Source of the DNA: Asaia bogorensis
GTDB lineage: Bacteria; Pseudomonadota; Alphaproteobacteria; Reyranellales; Reyranellaceae
NCBI GenBank assembly: GCA_945889625.1
Contig: CAMDCE010000013.1
Location: 36,327-100,326, forward strand
Length of the DNA: 64,000 nucleotides
Direction of reading: 5' to 3'
Made by a program: the position numbers and the translations under genes. Position 1 is the first letter of the stretch. Every line of letters begins with the position of its first letter. The notes beneath the pieces are model-generated. The model was not told the origin of the DNA. It was given only the letters and a program-made list of their open reading frames with translations, and ran no database searches. This document shows positions 1 to 10,929 of this stretch, piece after piece.

Positions 1-388
1 GCCGGGCGGTACCATCCTGCATGCCGCACACCGCGGCATCGAATCGATAACACTCGACCGTGGCGCCGGCCACCTCAAGGACGAGCTGATGCCAAAATAC
101 GCCGAGTTGGTGTATTTCGGCTTCTGGTTCTCGCCCGAGCGCGAGATGCTGCAGGCGCTGATCGACAAGAGTCAGGAGAACGTGAGCGGCACGGTGCGAC
201 TCAAGCTCTACAAGGGCAACACCGCGGTGGTCGGGCGCAAGTCGCCCAGGTCGCTCTATTCCATGCAGCACGTCACATTCGAAGAAGATCAGGGTGCCTA
301 CAACCAGCGCGACGCCGAGGGCTTCATCAAGCTCAATGCCTTGCGTCTGCGGCTGCGTGGCCTGGGCCAGGGCGGACCCAAGCGCTGA
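1..388 (+). CDS. argG: argininosuccinate synthase, C-terminal part
   Basis: The reading frame is already open at base 2 and runs to the TGA ending at 388, so only about the last 128 residues are present. The peptide carries the C-terminal ArgG signatures around [32 protein letters not shown] and the stretch beginning [13 protein letters not shown]. ArgG joins citrulline and aspartate with ATP in the cytosol, the penultimate step of arginine synthesis. The first in-frame ATG inside the window, at 89, is an internal Met and not the start. The rhomboid gene begins 16 bp downstream on the same strand. Identification by family recall is strong; upstream regulation cannot be seen. Confidence 0.95.
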   Translation, partial: PGGTILHAAHRGIESITLDRGAGHLKDELMPKYAELVYFGFWFSPEREMLQALIDKSQENVSGTVRLKLYKGNTAVVGRKSPRSLYSMQHVTFEEDQGAYNQRDAEGFIKLNALRLRLRGLGQGGPKR

Positions 389-404
389 TGTATCGGAGTC
401 ATTG

Positions 405-1070
405 ATGCCTTTCGACGACCCCAAGCAGCAAGGGCCAGGGCCGGGGCGGGGTGCGGGCGAACGCGCCATCAACTTGCCGCCCGCCATCCTGTGGCTGATC
501 GCCATCAACGTGGCGGTTCAGCTGGCGCGCCAGGTCTTGAGCGACCCGGTCGACCAGCAGCTCATCCTGCAACTGGGACTCGTGCCCGCCGCCTACACCG
601 CCGATCCCGGCGGTGATTTTCTGTCGCTGGTGGCGGCACCCTTCACCTATCAGTTTCTGCACGGCGGCTGGGCGCATCTTGGCATCAACATGCTGAGCCT
701 CGCGGCCTTCGGCGCACCGGTCGAGCGCCTGCTGGGCGCCCGTCGCTTCGTCGCCTTCTATCTCTCGGCCGGCCTCGTGGCCGGTCTCGTCCATGTGCTG
801 TTCTTCTCCGATTCGCCCGATCCCGTGATCGGCGCGTCCGGCGCCATCAGCGGCGTTTTCGGGGCCGTGCTGATCCTGATGCGGCGGGTCGGCAGCCTGA
901 CGTCGTTGCTGCCGATCGCCGGTATCTGGATCGCGCTCAATATCTTCTTCGGGCTGGTCGGCGGCACCCCGGGAGGCGGTGGCGAACCGATCGCCTGGAC
1001 GGCTCATATCGGCGGCTTCGTCTACGGTCTCATCGCCATCCACCTGTTCGTGCCGCGCTCTGCAGCATAG
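405..1070 (+). CDS. rhomboid family intramembrane serine protease
   Basis: This 221-residue membrane protein has about six hydrophobic segments. It carries the rhomboid catalytic motif GASGAISG with the nucleophile Ser near residue 145, and the partner His near residue 201 in AHIGGF. A helix with HGGWAHLGINMLSL supplies the usual His/Asn cluster. Rhomboids cut single-pass membrane proteins inside the bilayer; the substrate here is unknown. The ATG at 405 is preferred over an in-frame upstream Met at 294, because the upstream stretch overlaps argG and does not look like rhomboid. The Pro/Gly-rich first 20 residues would be cytosolic. It follows argG closely and could be co-transcribed. Confidence 0.9.
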   Translation: MPFDDPKQQGPGPGRGAGERAINLPPAILWLIAINVAVQLARQVLSDPVDQQLILQLGLVPAAYTADPGGDFLSLVAAPFTYQFLHGGWAHLGINMLSLAAFGAPVERLLGARRFVAFYLSAGLVAGLVHVLFFSDSPDPVIGASGAISGVFGAVLILMRRVGSLTSLLPIAGIWIALNIFFGLVGGTPGGGGEPIAWTAHIGGFVYGLIAIHLFVPRSAA

Positions 1071-1137
1071 CCGGCGTGTAGCCATCTGCGCCGGGATGCG
1101 CTATCGGTCGCCGATGCGTCGGGGGAGTAGTTAAACC

Positions 1138-2298
1138 ATGTCGAGGCGCCTTCGCGCAGGCCTGATCGTCCTTCCGCTGTTGGCGGCGTCGCTGGCCGGC
1201 TGCAAGCCTGAAAACAAGTTCGTTGCCCCGCCGCCGGCCGAGGTCTTCGTCGCCGTGCCGCTGCAGCAGTCGGTCGTGCCCTATGAGGTGTTGACCGGCA
1301 ATACCGTGGCCTTCGCCACCGTCGACCTGGTGGCCAGGGTCGAAGGCTTCCTGACGCAGATCGCCTACAAGGACGGCGATTATGCCAAGAAGGGCGACCT
1401 GTTGTTTCAGATCGATCCGACGATCTACGCCGCCAAAGTGGCCCAGGCCGAGGCGGAACTGGTCGCGGCGAAAGCCCTTCTCGTGCAGGCGCAGGCGGAA
1501 TTCATCCGCCAGGAAACGCTGCTTCGCCAGAACGTCTCGGCGCAGAACACCTACGACATGGCGAAGGCCAAGCGGGATTCCAGCGCCGCCAATGTCGACA
1601 ACCAGACTGCCAACCTTGCCGTTGCCAAGGCCAACCTCAGCTATACGACAGTACAGGCACCGTTCGACGGCATCGTCACCAAGCATCTGATCTCGGTCGG
1701 CGAGTTGGTCGGCGCCGCGACCGCGACCAAGCTCGCGACGATCGTTCAGCTCGACCCGATCTACGTCACGTTCAACATGAGCGAGCAGGACATCCTGAAG
1801 ATCCGTGACAATCTCTCCAACCGGCGATTGTCGCTCGAGGAGCTGGCCAAGATTCCGCTCGATGTCGGCCTGATGAACGAGGAAGGCTTCCCGCACCAGG
1901 GCTTCCTGAACTACGTCTCGCCCGAGGTCGATGCCGCGACTGGCACGATCCTGGTGCGCGGCCTGTTCCAGAACCCCAAACGTGACCTGCTGCCCGGCTT
2001 CTTCACCCGCATCAGGGTACCGATGGGCCTCGGCGCCAAGCCGGTGCTCCTCATCCCCAACCGCGTCATCGCCGAGGACCAGGCGGGCAAGTACGCGCTG
2101 ATCGTCAGCAAGGACAACGTCGTCGAGCAGCGCCGCATCAAGACCGGCCAGCTGCTGGTCGGCGGCCTTCGCGTGGTCACCGATGGGCTCAAGGCCGACG
2201 ACCGCGTTGTGCTGACCACCAGCGGACGCGCCGTTCCGGGCGGCAAGGTGGTGCCGAAGGAATCGACTATCGCCGCACCGCCGGCCGCCGCCAAGTGA
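1138..2298 (+). CDS. RND efflux periplasmic membrane-fusion lipoprotein (AcrA/MexA family)
   Basis: The 386-residue protein begins with a lipoprotein signal ending LLAASLAGC, with the lipidated Cys near residue 22. The middle is an alpha-hairpin (about residues 95-160) flanked by lipoyl halves, visible in the phrase VQAPFDGIVTKHLISVGELV, followed by beta-barrel and membrane-proximal domains. It would bridge the inner-membrane pump to an outer-membrane channel. The pump gene starts 19 bp downstream. No TolC-like channel gene and no TetR-type repressor is next to it, so the outer-membrane partner must be encoded elsewhere. What it exports cannot be read from sequence. Confidence 0.93.
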   Translation: MSRRLRAGLIVLPLLAASLAGCKPENKFVAPPPAEVFVAVPLQQSVVPYEVLTGNTVAFATVDLVARVEGFLTQIAYKDGDYAKKGDLLFQIDPTIYAAKVAQAEAELVAAKALLVQAQAEFIRQETLLRQNVSAQNTYDMAKAKRDSSAANVDNQTANLAVAKANLSYTTVQAPFDGIVTKHLISVGELVGAATATKLATIVQLDPIYVTFNMSEQDILKIRDNLSNRRLSLEELAKIPLDVGLMNEEGFPHQGFLNYVSPEVDAATGTILVRGLFQNPKRDLLPGFFTRIRVPMGLGAKPVLLIPNRVIAEDQAGKYALIVSKDNVVEQRRIKTGQLLVGGLRVVTDGLKADDRVVLTTSGRAVPGGKVVPKESTIAAPPAAAK

Positions 2299-2317
2299 CC
2301 GGCGCGGACGACTACCG

Positions 2318-5300
2318 ATGATTTCCGAGTTCTTCATCAACCGGCCGGTCCTGGCCAACGTGCTGGCGATCGTGATCGTGCTGATCGGCGGCGTGGCCCT
2401 GGTCACCCTGCCGGTGGCGCAGTATCCCAACATCGTGCCGCCCACTGTGCAGGTGACGACGAGCTATCCGGGCGCCAGCGCCCAGACCGTCGTCGACAAC
2501 GTCGCCCTGCCGATCGAGCTGCAGGTGAACGGCGTCGAAGGCATGATCTACATGCAGTCGACCAGCACCGATGCCGGCACTTACACGTTGACGGTGACCT
2601 TCGAGATCGGCACCGACCTCGATTTCGCGCAGGTCCTGGTGCAGAACCGGGTGAGCGCCGCGCTCGCCTCCCTGCCGCAATCGGTGCAGGCGCAGGGTGT
2701 CGTCACGCAGAAGAAATCGACGGCCATCCTGCAGATCGTCTCGTTGACCTCGCCGGACGGGCGCTTCGACAGCCTGTACATGAGCAACTACGCGACCATC
2801 AACCTGGTGAACGAGCTGGCCCGCCTGCCGGGCGTCGGCAACACGCAGGTGCTGGGCGTCGGCCAGTATTCGATGCGCGTCTGGCTCGATCCGCAGAAGC
2901 TCTTCACCTTTGGGCTCACGCCCCCGGCGGTGAGCCGCGTCATCCAGGAACAGAGCCAGCCGGTGACGGCGGGCCAGGTCGGCATTCCGCCGGCGCCAAA
3001 GGGCCAGGACTTCCAATACACCGTCGACGTCCAGGGTCGCCTTGGCACCCCCGAGGAGTTCGGCAACATCATCGTCAAGACCGAGCAGGGCAGCGGTGGA
3101 CGCATCCTCAGGCTCAAGGACATCGCGCGCATCGAGCTCGGCGCCCAGACATATGCCCAGACCTTCAAGCTGAACGGCAAGCAGGGTGCGGGCATCGCCG
3201 TCTACCAGCTACCCGAAGCCAACGCCCTCGACGTCGCCACCCGCGTGCGCAACAAGATGGCCGAGCTCAGCAAGGCCTTCCCGCAGGGCCTGGCCTACGG
3301 CGTGCCGTTCGACACCACCGGGTTCGTCAAGACCTCCATCCAGGAAGTCTTCATGACCCTGATCGAGGCCGGCGTCCTGGTGCTGATCGTCATCGTGATC
3401 TTCCTGCAAGACTGGCGCGCCATGCTGGTGCCGGCGACCACCATCCCGGTCACCATCATCGGCGCCTTCGCCGCCATGGCGGCGCTGGGCTTCACCATCA
3501 ACACGACGACCATGTTCGGCATCGTGCTGGCGATCGGCATCGTCGTCGACGACGCCATTGTCATCGTCGAGGGCGTCGCCCGCCATATCGAGCGCGGCAT
3601 GTCGAGTCACGACGCCGCCATCCAGGCGATGAAGGAGTTGTTCGGCCCGGTCATCGGCATCACGCTGGTGCTGATGTCGGTGTTCCTGCCGGCAGCCTTC
3701 GTGCCCGGCCTGACCGGCCAGATGTTCGCCCAGTTCGCCCTGGTTATCGCTGCTACGGCCTTCATCAGCGCGATCAACGCGGCGACGCTGAAACCCACCC
3801 AGTGCGCCATGTGGCTGCGTCCCGCGACGCCTCCCCAGAAGCGCAATTTCTTCTTCCGTGGCTTCAACAACGTCTACCAGCGCCTCGAGAACGGCTACGG
3901 CGCCCTCGTCCATGCCATGGTGAAGCGCAGTGGCCTCATGGTGCTGCTCGCCTTCGTCATGGCGGGTATCGGCGGCTGGGGCGTGGGTCGCCTGCCGACG
4001 GCGTTCATTCCCAACGAGGACCAGGGCTACATGCTGGTCGGCCTGCAGCTTCCCGACGGCGCCTCGCTGGAGCGCACCGACATAGCGCTCGCCCAGGTGA
4101 GCGCCATCGCCCAGGCGACGCCTGGCGTGGAGCAGGTCGTGGCAATCTCCGGCATGTCGGTGCTGGACAGCAACTCCGCACTGGCCAATGCCGGCGTCGC
4201 CTACGTGATCCTCAAGGACTGGAGCGTGCGCGACAAGGAACCGGGCCAGGACCTGCGCTCGATCGTCGCCCACATTGCCCGCGAGGTCCAAGTCCTGCAG
4301 GACGGCCGCGCCTTCCCGCTGGTGCCGCCGGCGATCCAGGGCATCGGCAACGCGGGCGGCTTCCAGATACAGATCGAGCAAAGGGACGGCAGCTTCGACT
4401 ACGTCAAGCTGCAGAACGCGACGGCCAACCTGCTCGAGCAGGCCGCGACGCAGTCGGCGCTCACCAACCTCATTACGTCGTTTCGCGCCGGCGCGCCGCA
4501 CGTCTGGGTCGACGTCGACCGCTCCAAGGCCGAGACGCTCAAGGTGTCGGTCGGCGAGGTCTTCAGCACGCTGTCGGCGTATCTCGGCTCGGCCTACGTC
4601 AATCGCTTCAACAAGTTCGGCCTGAGCCTCATGGTCTTCATCCAGGCCGACTCGCCCTACCGCACCAAGCCCGACGACATTCTGCGCCTCCAGGTGCGCA
4701 ACATGGATGGCCAGATGGTGCCGATCGGCGCGCTGGCGGAGCTGCGCGAGGCGCAGGGGCCGCCGCTGATCAGCCTCTACAACCTCTACCCGTCGGCGGC
4801 GATCGTGGGTTCGCCGGCGCCAGGCTTCAGTTCGGGCGAGGCCATCGCCCTGATGGACCAGATCGCCAGCGCCACCCTGCCGACGGGCACGGGCAGCGAA
4901 TGGACCGCGATGTCCTACCAGGAGAACGTGGTCGGCAATCAGCTGATGTACGTCTTCGGCCTGGCGATCCTGCTGGTCTATCTCTGCCTCGCCGGCCAGT
5001 ACGAGAGCTGGATCGCGCCGCTCAGCGTCATCCTGGCCGTGCCGCTCGCGCTGATCGGTCCGGCCGTCGCGCTGGGCGGGTTGGGCCTCGCCAACAACCT
5101 CTATACCCAGATCGGCCTGATGCTGCTGATCGCACTGGGCGCCAAGAACGCCATCCTGATCGTCGAGGTGGCGCGCGAAGCCCGGCTGGTCGAAGGCAAA
5201 TCCATCGTCGAGGCCGCGGTCGAAGCGGCCCGCACGCGTTTCCGCCCCATCCTGATGACGTCGTTCGCCTTCATCCTCGGCGTCGTGCCGCTGGTCACCG

Positions 5301-5479
5301 CGACGGGCGCGGGCGCCAACGCGCGCGTCTCTCTCGGCCTCTGCGTGTTCAGCGGCATGATCGCCTCGACCTGCCTTGCCGTGCTGTTCGTGCCGTCCTT
5401 CTTCGCCGTGCTGCAGCGCTTCGAGGAGCGCGGCAAGAAAGCGCCCAAGGCAACACCTGCCGTCGCCGCTTCGCACTGA
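2318..5479 (+). CDS. RND multidrug efflux pump, inner-membrane subunit (AcrB/MexB family, HAE1)
   Basis: At 1053 residues this is the full length of AcrB-type pumps. The N-terminus MISEFFINRPVLANVLAIV is typical. The proton-relay acidic pair lies in GIVVDDAIVIVEG of TM4, and the relay Lys lies in LGAKNAILIVEVAREA of TM10. Two large periplasmic porter loops separate the two six-helix halves. It works as a proton-driven trimer with the preceding fusion protein. The N-terminal phenylalanines are consistent with the hydrophobic and amphiphilic efflux subfamily. The gene ends 33 bp before phoR and no terminator is evident between them. Substrate range is unknown. Confidence 0.95.
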   Translation: MISEFFINRPVLANVLAIVIVLIGGVALVTLPVAQYPNIVPPTVQVTTSYPGASAQTVVDNVALPIELQVNGVEGMIYMQSTSTDAGTYTLTVTFEIGTDLDFAQVLVQNRVSAALASLPQSVQAQGVVTQKKSTAILQIVSLTSPDGRFDSLYMSNYATINLVNELARLPGVGNTQVLGVGQYSMRVWLDPQKLFTFGLTPPAVSRVIQEQSQPVTAGQVGIPPAPKGQDFQYTVDVQGRLGTPEEFGNIIVKTEQGSGGRILRLKDIARIELGAQTYAQTFKLNGKQGAGIAVYQLPEANALDVATRVRNKMAELSKAFPQGLAYGVPFDTTGFVKTSIQEVFMTLIEAGVLVLIVIVIFLQDWRAMLVPATTIPVTIIGAFAAMAALGFTINTTTMFGIVLAIGIVVDDAIVIVEGVARHIERGMSSHDAAIQAMKELFGPVIGITLVLMSVFLPAAFVPGLTGQMFAQFALVIAATAFISAINAATLKPTQCAMWLRPATPPQKRNFFFRGFNNVYQRLENGYGALVHAMVKRSGLMVLLAFVMAGIGGWGVGRLPTAFIPNEDQGYMLVGLQLPDGASLERTDIALAQVSAIAQATPGVEQVVAISGMSVLDSNSALANAGVAYVILKDWSVRDKEPGQDLRSIVAHIAREVQVLQDGRAFPLVPPAIQGIGNAGGFQIQIEQRDGSFDYVKLQNATANLLEQAATQSALTNLITSFRAGAPHVWVDVDRSKAETLKVSVGEVFSTLSAYLGSAYVNRFNKFGLSLMVFIQADSPYRTKPDDILRLQVRNMDGQMVPIGALAELREAQGPPLISLYNLYPSAAIVGSPAPGFSSGEAIALMDQIASATLPTGTGSEWTAMSYQENVVGNQLMYVFGLAILLVYLCLAGQYESWIAPLSVILAVPLALIGPAVALGGLGLANNLYTQIGLMLLIALGAKNAILIVEVAREARLVEGKSIVEAAVEAARTRFRPILMTSFAFILGVVPLVTATGAGANARVSLGLCVFSGMIASTCLAVLFVPSFFAVLQRFEERGKKAPKATPAVAASH

Positions 5480-5512
5480 GAAGCCGGCTCCGGCCGCGCT
5501 ATAGTCGCCGCC

Positions 5513-6898
<1,386 letters not shown>

Positions 6899-7031
6899 CC
6901 GAGTGTCTGCGGCAAGCGGAAGTTCCCTCCAGAATCAAAGGGATAGGCCCACGAACCCTAGCTGCCCATGGAAAGCCGCCGCTTCTGCCACCCTGATTAT
7001 TTACCCACAGTCAGCGACTTCTCCGGACGGG

Positions 7032-7053
7032 GTGTAACCGAACCGTCACATAA
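7032..7053 (+). promoter_or_regulatory. Pho box upstream of pstS
   Basis: Two seven-base half-sites, GTGTAAC at 7032 and CCGTCAC at 7043, are repeated with the 11-bp spacing of PhoB sites (consensus CTGTCAT-N4-CTGTCAT). They lie about 65-85 bp upstream of the pstS start. The surrounding 6899-7115 interval holds no gene. The match is by eye and imperfect. Confidence 0.6.
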
Positions 7054-7115
7054 TGGAAATAAATTGATCGCGGCGACTCCCTAGGACTCCGGCCACGCGA
7101 ACCAGAGGAGGCCCC

Positions 7116-8111
7116 ATGCAGATTCGAACCGTAACACTTACCGCCATTGCACTTGCCGCGCTCGCGGCATCCGGCGCCGCGCATGCCCAGACGACCATCA
7201 AGATCGACGGTTCCAGCACCGTCTTCCCGATCACCGAGGCGGTGGCGGAAGAGTTCCAGAAGTCCAAGAAGAACGCGGTCCGGGTGACGGTCGGCATCTC
7301 CGGCACCGGTGGCGGCTTCAAGAAATTCTGCCGCGGAGAGATCGATATCTCGGACGCCTCACGGCCCATCCTCAAGGAGGAAATGGAGGCCTGCAGCAAG
7401 GCGGGCATCGAATATATCGAGATTCCGGTCGCCTTCGACGCGCTGACCGTCGCCGTGAACCCGAAGAATGATTGGGTCAAGTCGATCACGATCGCCGATC
7501 TCAAGAAGATCTGGGAGCCTTCCGCGCAGGGCAAGGTCATGAAGTGGAAAGACGTCAGGCCGGAATGGCCCGATGCACCGCTCAAGCTGTTCGGCGCCGG
7601 CACTGATTCGGGAACGTTCGACTACTTCACCGAGGCGGTGAACGGCAAGGCGAAGGCCAGCCGTTCGGACTTCACCGCCAGCGAAGACGACAACGTCCTG
7701 GTCCAGGGAATCGAGAACGACCGCAACGCATTGGGCTACATTCCCTATGCCTACTACCAGCCGCACGCCGCCAAGATGAAGGCGCTGGCGATCGACGAAG
7801 GCAAGGGCAAGGGCGGCGTCCTGCCGTCGGAGAAGACGGTGGTCGACGGCACCTACAGCCCGATGTCGCGCCCGCTCTTCCTCTACATCAACGCAAAGGC
7901 GCTCGATCGTCCCGAGATCAACGAGTTCATGGCCTTCTATCTGAAGTCCCAGGGCCTCATCAAGGAAGTGAAGTATGTGGCGCTGCCCGAGGCGGCCTAC
8001 GTCGTCGGCCGCGAGCGGATCGCCAAGAAGACCAAGGGCACCGTCTTCGGCGGACATCCGGAAGTGGGCCTTCCGATCATGGATCTTCTGAAGCGCGAAG
8101 TGAAAGGCTGA
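7116..8111 (+). CDS. pstS: phosphate ABC transporter substrate-binding protein PstS
   Basis: The 331-residue precursor has a signal peptide of about 24 residues ending SGAAHAQ. The mature start KIDGSSTVFPITEAVAEEF is the diagnostic phosphate-binding segment of the PstS family. It captures inorganic phosphate in the periplasm and passes it to PstCA. A good ribosome site (GAGGAGG) precedes the ATG. A Pho box lies upstream, and a hairpin follows before pstC that may set the excess of binding protein over permease. The sequence resembles the longer alphaproteobacterial PstS group. Confidence 0.95.
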   Translation: MQIRTVTLTAIALAALAASGAAHAQTTIKIDGSSTVFPITEAVAEEFQKSKKNAVRVTVGISGTGGGFKKFCRGEIDISDASRPILKEEMEACSKAGIEYIEIPVAFDALTVAVNPKNDWVKSITIADLKKIWEPSAQGKVMKWKDVRPEWPDAPLKLFGAGTDSGTFDYFTEAVNGKAKASRSDFTASEDDNVLVQGIENDRNALGYIPYAYYQPHAAKMKALAIDEGKGKGGVLPSEKTVVDGTYSPMSRPLFLYINAKALDRPEINEFMAFYLKSQGLIKEVKYVALPEAAYVVGRERIAKKTKGTVFGGHPEVGLPIMDLLKREVKG

Positions 8112-8126
8112 AGCGATAAATCGAAG

Positions 8127-8148
8127 CGGGCGGCCTTGTGGCCGCCCG
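8127..8148 (+). terminator. intergenic hairpin between pstS and pstC
   Basis: A 9-bp GC-only stem (CGGGCGGCC at 8127-8135 and its complement at 8140-8148, loop TTGT) sits in the 57-bp pstS-pstC gap. There is no T-run, so it is more likely an mRNA-stabilising or attenuating hairpin than a full terminator. Confidence 0.5.
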
Positions 8149-8168
8149 TGAGGAGTTGGGGGAGAGAC

Positions 8169-9116
8169 ATGAGCGACGTTGCGATGTCGAGGGCGATGGC
8201 GAGGTTGAATGGGCCGGCGGCCAACTCGCGTCGCAGGCGGCGACGGGTCCGCGAACAGTTCATCGAGTTCACCCTGATGGCCTGCGCGGGATTCTCGGTT
8301 TTCGTCACCCTCGCGATCGTGGCCGTGCTGCTTTACGAATCGGCCCGGTTCTTTTCCGCCGTCTCCATCTTCGAATTCCTTACCACCACGACTTGGACGC
8401 CCACCTTCGCCGATCCCAAGTACGGCGTCCTGCCGCTGGTGGCGGGAACGGTGTTGAGCTCGCTGGTCGCGCTGGTGGTCGCCATGCCGCTGGGCATAAT
8501 CATTGCGATCTATCTCAGCGAATTCGCCAACGAACATGTGCGCGAAGTCCTGAAGCCGTTTCTCGAACTGTTGTCGGGAATCCCGACGGTGGTCTACGGC
8601 TACTTCGCGCTGTTGTTCGTCACACCGCTCCTCAAGGCGACCATCCTGCCCAACTTGCCCGGGTTCAACGTGCTGAGCGCCGGCATCGTCATGGGCATCA
8701 TGATCATTCCCTACATCAGCTCGCTCAGCGAAGACGCGATGCGCGCGGTGCCCAATGCGCTGCGCGAAGGATCTCTCGCCATGGGCGCAACCGGTTTTCA
8801 GACTGCCATCAAGGTGGTCCTTCCCGCGGCCTTCTCGGGTTTGGCCGCCGCCGCCGTCCTCGCGGTGTCGAGGGCGGTCGGCGAGACGATGATCGTGGCC
8901 ATCGCTGCTGGCCAGCAGCCCAATTTCACCCTCAATCCGATGGAGTCGGCGGCGACCATCACTTCCTATATCGCCCAGGTGGCCCTGGGCGATCTGCCGC
9001 ACGGTTCCATCGCCTATGAATCGATCTTTGCTGCCGGCCTGATGCTGCTGGGGATGACGCTCCTTTTCAATCTGGTAGCGCACCTGCTGCGCCGCCGCTT
9101 CCGGGAGGTCTACTGA
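8169..9116 (+). CDS. pstC: phosphate ABC transporter permease PstC
   Basis: This 315-residue permease has six hydrophobic segments. The EAA-type cytoplasmic loop reads ALREGSLAMGATGFQTAIKVVLPAA (quoted in parts: ALREGSLAMGAT, KVVLPAAFSG). It pairs with PstA to form the phosphate channel. The ATG at 8169 is preferred over an in-frame upstream start because a purine-rich ribosome site (GAGGAGTTGGGGGAGAG) lies directly before it and the upstream residues fall within the intergenic hairpin. The N-terminus carries a basic segment (NSRRRRRRVREQ) before the first helix. It ends 1 bp before pstA. Confidence 0.94.
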   Translation: MSDVAMSRAMARLNGPAANSRRRRRRVREQFIEFTLMACAGFSVFVTLAIVAVLLYESARFFSAVSIFEFLTTTTWTPTFADPKYGVLPLVAGTVLSSLVALVVAMPLGIIIAIYLSEFANEHVREVLKPFLELLSGIPTVVYGYFALLFVTPLLKATILPNLPGFNVLSAGIVMGIMIIPYISSLSEDAMRAVPNALREGSLAMGATGFQTAIKVVLPAAFSGLAAAAVLAVSRAVGETMIVAIAAGQQPNFTLNPMESAATITSYIAQVALGDLPHGSIAYESIFAAGLMLLGMTLLFNLVAHLLRRRFREVY

Positions 9117-9117
9117 G

Positions 9118-10062
9118 ATGGCCGTCGTGGGCGTCGACCTTCCTGCGTCGCGTGGTTTTGGAACGACCTCGCGCATCGGCCGTGCACGCCGCGCCGAGGC
9201 CATCTTCGTCGGCACCGGCGTCGTCGTGACGTCAATCGGCGTAATCACGTTGATCGCCCTGCTGGGTGGGTTGTTGCACGACGGATGGCCGCGCCTGACG
9301 ACGGATTTCTTCCTCAATTTCCCGTCGCGCCGCGCCGGTCAGGCCGGCATCCTCTCCGCCTGGGTGGGATCGATACTGGTGGTGTTCGTGTGCGCCGCCG
9401 TCGCCATACCGGTCGGCGTGGCCGCGGGCATCTATTTGGAAGAGTACGCGGCCCGCAACTGGTTCACCGATCTCGTCGAGATCAACGTCAACAATCTCGC
9501 AGGCGTGCCGTCTATCGTGTTCGGCCTGCTGGCGCTCGGCCTGTTTGTCTACGGCCTGGGATTGGGCCAGAGTATCGCCACGGCGGGACTGACGTTGGCG
9601 CTGCTGATCCTGCCGATCGTCATCGTGACGACCCGTGAGGCGGTCCGGGCCGTGCCGGGCTCGATCCGCGAGGCAGCGTACGGCGTCGGGGCGACCAAGT
9701 GGCAGGTCACCAAGGACCATGTGCTGCCCTACGCCTCGCCCGGCGTCGCCACCGGCGTCATCATCGGCCTCTCGCGCGCGATCGGCGAGACCGCGCCGCT
9801 GGTAATGATCGGCGCGCTGTCGTTCATTGCCTTCCTGCCGGCGCCGCCGGTCACGGGTGAGTTCCCGTTCATCTCGTTCCAATGGTTGCTCGATCCATTC
9901 ACGGTGCTGCCGATCCAGATGTTCAATTGGGTTTCACGTCCCGATCCCGCCTTCCAGGCCAACGCCGCTGCCGCGGGCCTCGTCCTGCTGGTGCTCACCC
10001 TGCTGATGAACGGTTTTGCGATCTGGTTCCGCATCCGCATGCGCCGCAAGATTCGCTGGTAG
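9118..10062 (+). CDS. pstA: phosphate ABC transporter permease PstA
   Basis: The 314-residue protein has six membrane segments and the permease loop [20 protein letters not shown] followed by [12 protein letters not shown]. It is the second channel subunit of the Pst importer. Its ATG at 9118 overlaps the region of the pstC stop (spacing 1 bp), indicating translational coupling. The final residues IRMRRKIRW are a basic cytoplasmic tail. Order and length are standard for PstA. Confidence 0.94.
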   Translation: MAVVGVDLPASRGFGTTSRIGRARRAEAIFVGTGVVVTSIGVITLIALLGGLLHDGWPRLTTDFFLNFPSRRAGQAGILSAWVGSILVVFVCAAVAIPVGVAAGIYLEEYAARNWFTDLVEINVNNLAGVPSIVFGLLALGLFVYGLGLGQSIATAGLTLALLILPIVIVTTREAVRAVPGSIREAAYGVGATKWQVTKDHVLPYASPGVATGVIIGLSRAIGETAPLVMIGALSFIAFLPAPPVTGEFPFISFQWLLDPFTVLPIQMFNWVSRPDPAFQANAAAAGLVLLVLTLLMNGFAIWFRIRMRRKIRW

Positions 10063-10094
10063 CAGCCCCAATCACACATCCACGGAACAATCCC

Positions 10095-10901
10095 ATGTCC
10101 ACCGCCGCTGCACTCAAGACGAACGGCCACGCCGACCCCGCCGAATCGGCCAAGATGGAAGGCCACAACGTCAACGTTTTCTATGGCATCAAACAGGCGC
10201 TGTTCGATGTCAGCATACCAATCCTGCAGAACCAGGTGACGGCGCTGATCGGCCCGTCGGGCTGCGGCAAGTCGACATTCCTGCGCTGTCTCAACCGCAT
10301 GAACGACGTCATTCCGGGCTGCCGGGTCGAGGGGCGCGTCATCCTCGACGGTGAGGACGTCTATGATCGTTCCGTCGACGTGGTACAGTTGCGCGCGCGG
10401 GTCGGCATGGTCTTCCAGAAGCCCAATCCGTTCCCCAAGTCGATTTACGAGAATGTCGCCTATGGCCCGCGGATCCATGGATTGGCGCACAACAAGGCTG
10501 AGCTGGACGAGATCGTCGAGACCAGCCTGAAGAGGGCCGGTCTGTTCAAGGAAGTGCAGGATCGTCTCGCCGCGCCGGGAACGAGCCTGTCCGGCGGCCA
10601 GCAGCAGCGGCTCTGCATCGCGCGCGCCATCGCCGTCAGCCCGGAGGTGATCCTGATGGACGAGCCGTGCTCGGCGCTCGACCCGATCGCCACGGCCACC
10701 ATCGAGGAACTGATGGACGAGCTGCGCAAGAATTTCACAATGGTCATCGTCACGCATTCAATGCAGCAGGCGGCGCGCGTCTCGCAGAAAACCGCGTTCT
10801 TCCATCTCGGCAAGATGGTCGAGTACGGTGACACGCCGACGATCTTTACCACCCCAAGAGAAGAGCGCACGCAGGCCTACATTACCGGGCGATTTGGCTG
10901 A
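10095..10901 (+). CDS. pstB: phosphate ABC transporter ATP-binding protein PstB
   Basis: This 268-residue ATPase has Walker [10 protein letters not shown] (residues 53-61), followed by the PstB-type sequence [10 protein letters not shown]. The Q-loop region reads [16 protein letters not shown], the signature [15 protein letters not shown], and Walker [14 protein letters not shown]. These identify PstB specifically among ABC ATPases. It energises phosphate import and, with PhoU, takes part in signalling to PhoR. The ATG at 10095 is chosen because it gives the usual length and start context; the frame is open further upstream only through overlap with pstA. phoU starts 28 bp downstream. Confidence 0.96.
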   Translation: MSTAAALKTNGHADPAESAKMEGHNVNVFYGIKQALFDVSIPILQNQVTALIGPSGCGKSTFLRCLNRMNDVIPGCRVEGRVILDGEDVYDRSVDVVQLRARVGMVFQKPNPFPKSIYENVAYGPRIHGLAHNKAELDEIVETSLKRAGLFKEVQDRLAAPGTSLSGGQQQRLCIARAIAVSPEVILMDEPCSALDPIATATIEELMDELRKNFTMVIVTHSMQQAARVSQKTAFFHLGKMVEYGDTPTIFTTPREERTQAYITGRFG

Positions 10902-10929
10902 GGCGGCGAACATCCGGAAGGGAATTGAC

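Noticed and set aside
7045..7610. Minus-strand open frame over pstS
   Set aside because: Shadow frame; pstS on the plus strand has a signal peptide, Pho box and clear family motifs.
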